Shown here: piece after piece, positions 24,882-34,700 of the stretch
How the letters are laid out: each line of letters begins with the position of its first letter
How positions within the stretch are numbered: position 1 is the stretch's first letter
From: Streptomyces sp. YIM 130001
GTDB taxonomy: Bacteria > Actinomycetota > Actinomycetes > Streptomycetales > Streptomycetaceae
Assembly: GCF_003574445.1 (NCBI RefSeq)
Contig: NZ_KZ984560.1
Location: 62,001 to 126,000, forward strand
DNA: 64,000 nucleotides
Direction of reading: 5' to 3'
Program-made: the position numbers and the translations under genes
The notes under the pieces: generated by a model
What the model saw: the letters and a program-made list of their open reading frames with translations, nothing else
What the model was told of the DNA's origin: nothing
Databases searched by the model: none

Positions 24882-27800
24882 CGTACGAAACGCAGAGGCC
24901 GTCGGGCCGGTCGGGCCCGCGCCCGACTCCGGCCACACCGCCGAGGTCGTGGAACTGACCGGCCCACTCGACACCGGCGCGCTGCGGCGCGCGGTGGCCC
25001 AGGTGGCGCGGGAGACGGACGTCCTGCGCCCGCTCGCGGACGCCGAGGAGCCGCTGCCCGTCGTGGACCTCGGCGCGGAGCCCGACCCGGCCGCCGCCGC
25101 GCACGCCTGGGTGCGCGCACACACGGAGGCCGGCCGTGCGCCGGAACCGGTCTGGGCACTGCTGCGTCTCGCACCGGACCTCCACCACTGGTTCCACCGG
25201 CACGACCGCGCGTCGGTGGACGCCTACGGCTGCTCGCTGATCAGCCGGCGCGTGGCCGAGGTGTACGGCGCGCTCACCGAGGGCCCGTCCGATCGGGCGA
25301 CCGACGGCCGGCTGACCGACCACGCTCCCCGCGTGGACCCCGCCGTGCGCGCCGCGGACCGCGCCCACTGGAGCCTGCGCCTGAAGGACCGCCCCGAGCC
25401 GGTGACCCTCGCCCGCGCGGACGGTGCCGGTCCCGGCGGGGGCGCTCCGGTACGTTCCGGTGCGGTACCGCTGGGCGCGGCCGGCACCCACGCCGTGCGG
25501 GCAGCGGCCCGGTACGCGGGTGTGCCCGTGCGCACGGTCCTGTCCGCGGCCGTCGCCGCCTACGTCCACCGGGTCACCGGTGCCACCGATCTGGTCCTCG
25601 GCCTGCCTGTCGACGGCCGTACGGAACGCGCACAGCTGCGCTCCCCCGCGGCGGCCGGGCACACGGTGCCGCTGCGGCTGACCGTACGTCCGGGGACGCG
25701 CTTCGCGGACCTGGTGGAGCAGGTGGCCGAGGAGTCCCGGGCCGCGCGGGCCCATCAGCGGTCCGGGCACGCCGAGTTGTGTGCGGCGCTCGGACTGCCG
25801 CACGACCACCCGCCGCTGTACGGGCCGGTGGTCGACGTCCGGGTACCGGGTGCCGAGCTGCGTTTCGGCGCGCTCGCGGCGACCGTCCGCCGGGTCGGCC
25901 CCGAGCCGGTCGAGGACCTGCGCATCGTGCTCGACGAGGATCCCGCGGACCGCGGTCTCCTGGTCGTCCTGCACGGCGCGTCCGACCGTTACTCCACGGC
26001 CGAACTCGACGGGCACGCCGCCCGCTTCGGCCGGCTCCTCGTCGCGGCCGGCGCCGCACCGGGCCACCCCCTCGCCTCCTACGAACTGCTCGACGCGGCA
26101 CAGACGTCGGCGCTGTCGTACGGGGCCGTCCCGCGGCAGGACACCACCGCGCACACCCTGACCGATCTGCTGCAGGACGCCGCGGACGCGCATGCCGACG
26201 CGGTCGCCGTCCGCGACCGTGACACCCGGCTCACCTACCGCGAACTCCACGAGCGCGCCGACAGGTTGGCGCATTTCCTGATCGCACGCGGAGTGGGGCC
26301 CGAGCAGGTCGTGGGGCTGCTCCTCGGCCGGTCGGCGCAGACCGTGGTGGCGATGCTCGCGGTCCTGAAGACCGGCGCCGCCTATCTGCCGCTCGACCCC
26401 GCCTACCCGGCCGAGCGGCTGCGCTTCATGATCGGTGACGCGCGGCCCAGCTGGGTGATCGCCGAGGGGACGGAGGCCGCGGACACCGTACGGGAGCACG
26501 CCCGGCAGGTCCTCGTACTCGACGACGCCGACACGCGCGCGGCGCTCGCCGCGAGCCCGTCCGGAGCGCCCGTCGACTCCGACCGCACCGCACCGCTGCG
26601 GCCGTCGCACCCGGCGTACGTCATCTACACCTCGGGCTCAAGCGGCACCCCCAAGGGTGTGGTGGTGCCGCACCGGGCCGTGGCGCCCCTGGTGCGCTGG
26701 GTGGCCGACGAGTTCGGTGCCGAGGCGATGGCACACACCCTGGCCGCCACCTCGTTCAGCTTCGACGTCTCGGTGGCCGAGCTGTACCCGCCGCTCACCC
26801 GCGGCGGCACCGTCGAGATCGTCGGCAATCTGCTGTCGCTGCTCGACGACGATCCGCCGGGCTGGTCCGGCGGACTGCTGTGCGCGATTCCCTCGGTGTT
26901 CAACAGCCTCCTGGAGAGCGAGGCCCTCGAAGTCTCGGCCACGACGGTGGCCATGGCGGGCGAGGCGCTGCCCGCGGCGCTGGCCGACCGGGTCCGGACC
27001 CTGCTGCCCGGCACCACCCTGCGCAACATCTACGGCCCCACCGAGGCCACCGTCTACGCGACCTCGTGGACCGACGGCGAGCAGCCGGGCGCCCCGGAGG
27101 CCGGCGCCCCACCGATCGGCAGGCCGCTGCCGCACGTGCGCGCCTACGTCCTGGACGGCGCCCTGCGCCCGGTGGAGCCGGGCCGGCCCGGCGAGCTGTA
27201 CCTCGCGGGCGAGTCCCTCGCACTCGGCTATCTGCGCCGGCCCGCACTCAGCGCCGAGCGCTTCGTCGCCGATCCCTACGGGCCGCCCGGAGCCCGGATG
27301 TACCGCACGGGCGACCTGGCGAGCCGGCGCGAGGACGGCCGACTCGACTTCCTGGGACGGGTCGACGCCCAGGTCAAGGTCAACGGCTTCCGGATCGAGC
27401 CGGGCGAGGTCGAGGCGGTGCTCGCCGGGCACCCGGACGTCGCCGAGGCGATGGCCGTCGTGCACCGGGACCCGGGCGGGGCGGGCCGGCTGAGTGCGTA
27501 CGTGGTGCGGGCGCCTGGGCCCGGCGGGGCTGAGGTGGAGGAATTGCGCGACTGGGTGGCGTCGCGGCTTCCCCGGCATCTGGTGCCGGCGGACTTCTCT
27601 GTGGTGGGTTCGCTGCCGCGTACCGGGAGCGGCAAGTTGGACAGGGGGGCTCCGGTGCCCGTGCCCGAACCCGGGGCGCCCGGGGGTGCCCTGCCGAGCG
27701 GGCCCCCTCAATCGCCGGAGGGGCTCGGTCTGCCGGACGGGCTCGAGAAGCCGGACGGAGGCGAGGGGCACGACGGGCCCGGGAAGCCGGACGAAAGGGG

Positions 27801-30800
27801 CGGTGACGAGCCCACCTCCCGTGAAGCGCTCGTCGTCCAGGTCTTCGGTGAGGTGCTGCGGAAGACGGACGTGCGGCCCGAGGACGGGTTCTTCGAGCTC
27901 GGTGGCGACAGCATCATGTCGATCCAGCTGGTCAGCCGGCTGCGCCGGGCCGGGCTCGTCCTCACCCCGCAGGACGTCTTCGAGCACAAGACCGTCCGCG
28001 CGCTGGCCCGGATCGCCCGGGAGACCCGCAAGCCCGTCCAGCGCGACGCCGCCACCGGTGTGGGCGACGTACCCCTCACCCCGATCGTGCACTGGCTGCG
28101 TGAACTGGACGGACCCATCGACGGGTTCCACCAGCTGGTGGTCCTGCAGACGCCCGCGGGCGTACGACAGGACCTGCTGCGCGGCGCGGTGCAGAAACTG
28201 ATCGACCACCACGACGCGCTACGGCTCCGCCTCGATCACCGCACCCGCGACTGGCGCCTCGAGGTCCGCGCACCCGGTTCGGTGTCCGCCGATTCCTGCG
28301 TCCGCCGCGTGGACGCGCGGGGAGGCGAGAGCGTGGAGGCACTCCTCGCGGAGGCGGTCCCGCGGGCGAAGTCCGAACTCGACGTGCAGGAAGGGTCGAT
28401 GGCGCGCGTCGTCTGGCTGGACGCCGGCGACGAGGCCACGGGCCGCCTGGTGTTCATGCTGCACCACCTGGCCTGCGACGGCGTCTCCTGGCGCATCCTG
28501 GTCCCGGACCTGATCAGCGCCTACCAGCAGCTCGAGGAGGGCTCCGCCCCGAGCCTGCGCCCGGTGGAGACCACACTGCGGGAGTGGAGTGCGGCACTGA
28601 CCGAGCAGGCCGAGCAGCCGGCCCGCGTCGCCGAACTGCCCTTGTGGCAGAAGATCTTGGCCACCGGGGGCCCGCAGCTGGCCAAGCGCCCGCTGGACCC
28701 CGCGCGGGACGTCACCAGCCGTGCGCGGAACCAGGTGATGACCTACCCGGCCGACCGCGCCCGGCACCTGTACAGCACCATCCCGGCGGCGTTCCACTGC
28801 GAGATCAACGACGTACTGCTCACCACCTTCGCGGTGGCCGTCCAGCAGGTGCTCGGCACCGAGGAGGACGTGGTCCTCGACGTGGAGGCGCACGGACGTG
28901 AGCCCGTCGTCCCCGGCGCCGACCTCTCCCGTACGGCCGGCTGGTTCACCAGCATGTACCCGCTGCGGATCGCGCCGGGGTCCGTCGGCGAGGCCGGACG
29001 GCACGACTTCGGACGGCGGCTCGGCCGGGCGGTGCACCGGGTCAAGGAGGACCTGCGCGCCGTGCCGGACAAGGGCATCGGCTTCGGCATGCTCCGCCAC
29101 CTCAACCCGGGGACCGCGGACGCCTTCGCGGACGCCGCCGCCCGGCACATCGGCTTCAACTACTTCGGCCGGTTCCTGCTGCCCGCGGCCGCCGGCGCCC
29201 AGGAATGGGGACCGGCTCCGGAGGCCGGCATGTCGGCGGGTGCGGACGCGGACATGCCGCTCTCGCACCCCCTGTCCGTCAACGCCCTGACCCGGGACAC
29301 CGACCAGGGCCCGGCGCTCGACGTCAGCTTCATGTCGCCCGAGGACATCCTGATCGACGACGACGTGGTCGAACTGATCGGCCACACCTGGTTCGAGACC
29401 CTGGACGCGCTCGCGGCGCACGCCGAGGAGCCGGACGCGGGCGGCCGTACCCCCTCCGACTTCCCGCTGACCGCACTCACCCAGGAGGACGTCGAACGGC
29501 TCGAGGAGGCCTACCCGGGCTTCGACGACGTGCTGCCGCTCTCCCCGCTCCAGCAGGGCCTGCTGTACCACGTACTGCTCGGCGGTCTGAACGAGGACGC
29601 GGTGGACGGCACCGAGCACGGCGTCTACACCACCCAGGTATGGCTGGAGCTGGAAGGGCCGCTCGACCTCGACCGGCTGCGCCGGGCCGGCCAGGACCTG
29701 CTCGGCCGGCACGCCAACCTCAGCGCGGCCTTCGTCCACGACGGCCTGCCCGAACCGGTACAGGTCTTCGGCGCCGACGCCACGCTGCCCTGGCGGGTGG
29801 AGGAGCTCACCACCGTCCTCGGCGACCGGCTCGAGGAGGAGCTGGAGCGGCTGCTGCTGCACGAGCGCAGCAAGCCGTTCACCCCGGACGCTCCGCCGAT
29901 GATGCGGATGATGCTGGTGAAGCTCGGCGATGACCGGCACCGCGTGGTGATGACGAGTCATCACATCCTGCTCGACGGTTGGTCGTTGCCGGTCATGCTG
30001 CATGACTTCTTCACCTTCTACCGGCAGGCAGGCGGCGTGGACACGGACGTCGCGCTGCCGGCGAACACACCGTTCCGCGAGTACCTGTCCTGGCTGTCCT
30101 CGGTGGACGACGCCGACGTCGAAGCCGCGTGGCGGAACGCCCTCGACGGACTCACCGGCTCCACCCACATCGCGCTCGAGGAGGGCTCCGCGGACCCGGT
30201 GCCGCCGGGAAACGTCCTGGTCGAGCTCGACGAGGCCACCACCCTGGCCCTCGTCGACACGGCCCGCCGGCACGGCGCCACCCTCAACACGGTGCTGCAG
30301 ACCGGCTGGGGCATCGTGATGGGCCAGGAGACCGGCAACAGCGACGTCGTCTTCGGTTCCGTGGTCTCCGGCCGTCCGGCCGAACTGACCGGTGTGGAGA
30401 CGATGGTGGGGATGTTCATCAACACCGTCCCCACCCGGGTGCGCCTCGACCCGGCGGAGACGTTCGGCGCGTTGATGTCCAGGCTCCAGCGGGAGCAGGC
30501 GGCGCTGATGCCGTACCAGCACGTCAGCCTCGGTGAGATCCGCCGGATCACCGACATCGGCAACCCGTTCGACACCGTGATGGCGTTCGAGAACTACCCG
30601 TTGGACGGCGAGGCGCTGGCCGAGCCCGCCCCCGGCCTGAAGGTCGTGGCGGCGCACGGCAACGACGCTCCGCACTTCCCGCTCAGCCTGATCGTCTCGC
30701 CCCGCGGCGAACGTCTGCAGGTGGGCTTCGACTTCCGGCCGCATCTGCTGCCGGAGGAGAAGGTCCGCGCACTCGCCGACCGGTTCGCCGCACTGCTCAC

Positions 30801-31698
30801 CACCATCGCCGAAGAGCCCGCCCGCCCGGTCGGTTCCGCGGTCGAACTGGCCGAGTCCGCTCCGGCGGCCGACGTCGCCGATGCCGTCGAGGCGGCGGTG
30901 GACAGCGGTATCGGTGTGCTGCTTCCGCTGCGCACCACCGGGGAGCAGCCGCCGGTGTTCTGCGTGCATCCGGCGGCCGGGATCTCCTGGTCGTACGCGG
31001 GGCTCAGCCGCCCGCTGGGTACCGACCGGCCGCTGTACGGGCTGCAGGCGCGCGGCCTGGACGGGACCGACGTACTGCCCGCCTCGCTGTCCGAGATGGC
31101 GGCGGACTATCTGGAGCATGTGCGCTCGGTGCGGCCGACCGGCCCGTACCACCTGCTCGGCTGGTCGTTCGGCGGTCTCGTCGCCCACGAGATGGCCGTA
31201 CAACTCCAGGCGGACGGTGAGCAGGTGGCCACACTCTCGGTACTCGACGCGTTCCCGTCGCCTCCCTCCGCGCTGCCGGACGGGGAGCCGTCGGACGGCG
31301 GTCCGGTGGCCGGACAGGACGTGCTCGCCATGGTCCTGGAGTTCTTCGGCTACGACCGGTCGGCGTGGGCGGGCGAGACCCTCACGTACCCGCGTTTCGT
31401 GCAGATCGCGCACGGTCAGGAGGGGCTGCTCGCATCCTTCGACGAGGAGCAGGTGGCCGCGGTGGCACGGATCTTCTCCAACAACGCCACCCTCTCCCGG
31501 GATCACCGGCCCGGCCGCTTCGAGGGCGACCTGCTGATGTTCCTGGCCCGTGAGTCGGCGCCGGAAGTGGCCGAGGAGCAGTGGCGGCCACTGGTGGACG
31601 GCGAGGTCGAGCTGCACGAAGTCGACTGCTCGCACGGAGAGATGGGGCGCCCGCAGCCGCTGGGCGAGATCGGCAGGACGCTGCGCACGCGTCTGTGA
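24874..31698 (+). CDS. NRPS: (inactive C)-A-PCP-E-C-TE
   Basis: 2274 aa, GTG after GGGGAGGAG. Residues 20-415 are a C-like domain lacking the first core motif; its HHxxxDG position aligns as DRASVDA, so both His are lost. A, about 430-930: YVIYTSGSSGTPKGV, IYGPTEATVY, MYRTGD; specificity residues read D-V-A-C-A-A-I-V-Y, unassigned. PCP about 980-1050 (FFELGGDSIM). E about 1066-1500: HHLACDG, GWFTSMYPL, GFNYFGRF, so the residue is turned to D. C about 1555-1990: SHHILLDGWS intact. TE about 2015-2270: Ser in GWSFGG, LDAFPSPP, CSHGEM. No A-PCP lies between the last C and TE. This is the releasing protein of the line. Confidence 0.9.
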   Translation: MADVRNAEAVGPVGPAPDSGHTAEVVELTGPLDTGALRRAVAQVARETDVLRPLADAEEPLPVVDLGAEPDPAAAAHAWVRAHTEAGRAPEPVWALLRLAPDLHHWFHRHDRASVDAYGCSLISRRVAEVYGALTEGPSDRATDGRLTDHAPRVDPAVRAADRAHWSLRLKDRPEPVTLARADGAGPGGGAPVRSGAVPLGAAGTHAVRAAARYAGVPVRTVLSAAVAAYVHRVTGATDLVLGLPVDGRTERAQLRSPAAAGHTVPLRLTVRPGTRFADLVEQVAEESRAARAHQRSGHAELCAALGLPHDHPPLYGPVVDVRVPGAELRFGALAATVRRVGPEPVEDLRIVLDEDPADRGLLVVLHGASDRYSTAELDGHAARFGRLLVAAGAAPGHPLASYELLDAAQTSALSYGAVPRQDTTAHTLTDLLQDAADAHADAVAVRDRDTRLTYRELHERADRLAHFLIARGVGPEQVVGLLLGRSAQTVVAMLAVLKTGAAYLPLDPAYPAERLRFMIGDARPSWVIAEGTEAADTVREHARQVLVLDDADTRAALAASPSGAPVDSDRTAPLRPSHPAYVIYTSGSSGTPKGVVVPHRAVAPLVRWVADEFGAEAMAHTLAATSFSFDVSVAELYPPLTRGGTVEIVGNLLSLLDDDPPGWSGGLLCAIPSVFNSLLESEALEVSATTVAMAGEALPAALADRVRTLLPGTTLRNIYGPTEATVYATSWTDGEQPGAPEAGAPPIGRPLPHVRAYVLDGALRPVEPGRPGELYLAGESLALGYLRRPALSAERFVADPYGPPGARMYRTGDLASRREDGRLDFLGRVDAQVKVNGFRIEPGEVEAVLAGHPDVAEAMAVVHRDPGGAGRLSAYVVRAPGPGGAEVEELRDWVASRLPRHLVPADFSVVGSLPRTGSGKLDRGAPVPVPEPGAPGGALPSGPPQSPEGLGLPDGLEKPDGGEGHDGPGKPDERGGDEPTSREALVVQVFGEVLRKTDVRPEDGFFELGGDSIMSIQLVSRLRRAGLVLTPQDVFEHKTVRALARIARETRKPVQRDAATGVGDVPLTPIVHWLRELDGPIDGFHQLVVLQTPAGVRQDLLRGAVQKLIDHHDALRLRLDHRTRDWRLEVRAPGSVSADSCVRRVDARGGESVEALLAEAVPRAKSELDVQEGSMARVVWLDAGDEATGRLVFMLHHLACDGVSWRILVPDLISAYQQLEEGSAPSLRPVETTLREWSAALTEQAEQPARVAELPLWQKILATGGPQLAKRPLDPARDVTSRARNQVMTYPADRARHLYSTIPAAFHCEINDVLLTTFAVAVQQVLGTEEDVVLDVEAHGREPVVPGADLSRTAGWFTSMYPLRIAPGSVGEAGRHDFGRRLGRAVHRVKEDLRAVPDKGIGFGMLRHLNPGTADAFADAAARHIGFNYFGRFLLPAAAGAQEWGPAPEAGMSAGADADMPLSHPLSVNALTRDTDQGPALDVSFMSPEDILIDDDVVELIGHTWFETLDALAAHAEEPDAGGRTPSDFPLTALTQEDVERLEEAYPGFDDVLPLSPLQQGLLYHVLLGGLNEDAVDGTEHGVYTTQVWLELEGPLDLDRLRRAGQDLLGRHANLSAAFVHDGLPEPVQVFGADATLPWRVEELTTVLGDRLEEELERLLLHERSKPFTPDAPPMMRMMLVKLGDDRHRVVMTSHHILLDGWSLPVMLHDFFTFYRQAGGVDTDVALPANTPFREYLSWLSSVDDADVEAAWRNALDGLTGSTHIALEEGSADPVPPGNVLVELDEATTLALVDTARRHGATLNTVLQTGWGIVMGQETGNSDVVFGSVVSGRPAELTGVETMVGMFINTVPTRVRLDPAETFGALMSRLQREQAALMPYQHVSLGEIRRITDIGNPFDTVMAFENYPLDGEALAEPAPGLKVVAAHGNDAPHFPLSLIVSPRGERLQVGFDFRPHLLPEEKVRALADRFAALLTTIAEEPARPVGSAVELAESAPAADVADAVEAAVDSGIGVLLPLRTTGEQPPVFCVHPAAGISWSYAGLSRPLGTDRPLYGLQARGLDGTDVLPASLSEMAADYLEHVRSVRPTGPYHLLGWSFGGLVAHEMAVQLQADGEQVATLSVLDAFPSPPSALPDGEPSDGGPVAGQDVLAMVLEFFGYDRSAWAGETLTYPRFVQIAHGQEGLLASFDEEQVAAVARIFSNNATLSRDHRPGRFEGDLLMFLARESAPEVAEEQWRPLVDGEVELHEVDCSHGEMGRPQPLGEIGRTLRTRL

Positions 31699-31732
31699 CC
31701 CACCGCAGTACCGGACAAGCAGGAGAACCCGC

Positions 31733-34700
31733 ATGGTCATGAGCTCGGAGCCGCAGCACATGCCGGAACCGTCCGCGGCGCCCGCCGGCGCCCCGGTCGG
31801 CCTTCCGCTCACCACCGCGCAGTACGGGATCTGGCTGGGGCAACAGCTCGCCCCGCCGGCCCGGTACCACGTGGCGGGCGGCTTCGAGATCGCCGGGGAC
31901 CTGGAACCCGCCCTGTTCGAGGCGGCGTTCGCGGCCGTCGTGGCCGAGTCCGAGCCCCTGCGGGCCCGGTTCTCGGCCACGGCCTCCGGCTCGCCGCGGC
32001 AGCGGTCCGGCCCGCTGCCCGCATGGCACGTGCCGTACGTCGACCTGAGCGGCGAGAGCGCGCCGATGGTCTCGGCCACGGAGTGGATGCGCGCCGATGT
32101 GATCCTGCCCTTCGACCTCGCCTCGGGACCGCTGTTCAGGACGGCGCTGCTGCGGCTCGGTCCGCGGCGTTTCTGCTGGTACCTGGCCGTGCACCATCTC
32201 GTACTCGACGGGCTCGGCGGCGCACTGTTCGCCCGCCGGGTCGGCGAGGTGTACGCCGCGCTCGAACGCGGTGCGCAACCGGCTCCGGTGCCGGTCCGGC
32301 TCGGCTCGCTGCTCGACGAGGAACGGCGGTACCGCGACTCTCCCGAGGCCTGTGCCGACCGCGCCCACTGGCTCGGACGGATGGCCGACCGGCCCGGACC
32401 GCTCGACCCACCGCCCGCCACGGCGGCCGCGTCGGCGAACGGGCTGCCGTCGAGCGGGATCGCCCGGCTACCGGGCCCCGGCCACACGGCGCTGCGCGAC
32501 CTCGCCCGGGGGCTCGGTGTGCGGTGGCCGGTGCTCGCGGTCGCGGCGACCGCTGCGCTCGCGGCCGTCCGCTCGGGCGCGCCGGAGGTCGTCATCGGCA
32601 TGCCGGTGGTGGGCCGCACCCGCTCCACCGCCCGCGACGTGGGCGGCACCGCGTCGAACGTGCTGCCGCTGCGGATCGAGGTACCGGCGTCGCGTAGCGG
32701 TGCCGCCCTCGTGCGCGCGGTCGGGGCGGAGATCGACGAGGCGCTGGCGCATCAGCGGTACCGCTATGAGGACTTGAGCCGGGACCTGGGCCTCACCGGC
32801 AGCGGGCAGCGGCTGTACGCAGTGACGGCCAACGTGATGCCGTTCAGCTTCGGACACCGCTTCGCCGGACGGCCCATGACGAGCCGTCATATCGCGGTGG
32901 GCCCGGTGGAGGACCTGTCGGTGTCCGTGCGGCCCGACGGCCGCTCGGGACTCGACGTGGAGCTCTACGCCGACCCCGGCCGGTACGGGTCACGGGAGGC
33001 GGCGGCGGAGGCGCGGCGCTTCGTCCGCCTGCTCGGCCGGATCGTCGCCGACCCGGAACTACCCCTGGGACGACACGAGTTGCTCTCCTCGGGCGAACGT
33101 CGCCGCCTGCTGCCGCGCCCGGCCGACCCGCAGGCGGTCTCCCCCGGCCCGCCGCAGGAACCCGACACCCGCACCCTCCCGGACCTCTTCGAGCGGCAGG
33201 CGGCCCGCGACTCCTCGGCTCCCGCGGTGACCTGCGGATCGACCACCCTCTCGTACGGCGACCTCAACGCGCGGGCCAATCGGCTCGCCCGCGCCCTGGT
33301 CCGGCGGGGAGCCGGACCGGAACGCACCGTGGCCGTCGTGCTGCCCCGCTCGCCCGAACTCGTGGTGGCGCTCCTCGCGGTGTCCAAGACCGGGGCCGCG
33401 TATCTGCCGGTGGACCCGGACTGGCCCGCCGAGCGGCGCCGGACGGTCCTCGACGACGCCCGCCCGGTGTACGTCCTGGACTCGGCCGAATCGGGCGACC
33501 CAAGCGACGCCGGCGACTTCGGCGACTTCGGCGGCTCCGGCGACCCGACCGCTGACCTCCACGACAGCGAGCGGACCGCCCCGCTCACCGCCGGGCACGC
33601 CGCGTACGTCATCTACACCTCGGGCTCGACCGGCCGGCCCAAGGGCGTGGTCGTGCCGCACCGCAGCCCCGTGGCCCTGCTGTCCGGTGAGGGAGAGAGG
33701 TTCGGGCTCGGCGCCACCGACGTGTGGACGATGTTCCACTCCGCCGCCTTCGACTTCTCCGTATGGGAGATGTGGGGCGCGCTCGCGCACGGCGGACGCC
33801 TCGTCGTCGTCCCGCACGACGTGAGCCGTTCCCCGCGAGCGTTCCTCGACCTGCTCGCGAGGGAGCGGGTCACGGTCCTCAACCAGACACCCTCGGCGTT
33901 CCACTCCCTGGACCGGGCCGACGCCGAGGACGGGAACGCGCCACGCGAACTGGCCCTGCGGCTCGTGGTGTTCGGCGGCGAGCGGCTGCGTCCCGCCGCG
34001 CTGCACCCGTGGTTCGAGCGGCGCGGCGACTGCGCGCCGCTCCTGGTCAACATGTACGGCATCACCGAGACCACCGTGCACGCCACCCGGCTCGACCTCG
34101 GCGCCCGGCACACACGGGAGCCCGGCAGTCCCGTGGGCGGCCCGATATCCGGCGCCCGGCTCCTCGTCCTGGACGACCGGCTGCGACCGGTGCCGCCCGG
34201 CGTTCCCGGCGAGCTGTACGTCGCGGGGGACGGCGTGGCCCGTGGGTACCTCGGCCGGCCGGAGCTCACCGCCACCCGCTTCGTGGCCGACCCGTACGGC
34301 CCGCCGGGATCGCGGATGTACCGGTCGGGCGACCGGGTGAGCGCCCGCACGGACGGCAGCCTGGAGTATCTGGGGCGGGCCGACGACCAGGTGAAGATCC
34401 GCGGGTTCCGGATCGAACCCGCCGAGACCGAGTCGGCACTGCTCGCCCTGCCCGAGGTCGCGGAGGCCGCGGTGGTGGCCGCCCCGGACGAGGAGCACGG
34501 CACCCGGCTCGTCGGCTACGTGGTACCCGCCCGGCCGGACGCCGACGAGGAGGAATTGCTCGCCGGGGTCCGCGAGCGGTTGCGCGACCGGCTGCCCGCG
34601 CCGTTCGTCCCCGCGTTCCTCCGTGCGCTGCCCGCCCTGCCGCTCACCGCGAACGGCAAGGTGGACCGTGCCGCCCTGCCCGAGGCCGTCCCGCTCGCCT

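Noticed and set aside
28219..32649. Very long minus-strand open frame (about 1476 codons) opposite the NRPS genes
   Set aside because: It is an antisense shadow produced by high GC content; the product is Arg/His/Gly-rich with no domain, while the plus strand has clear NRPS domains.
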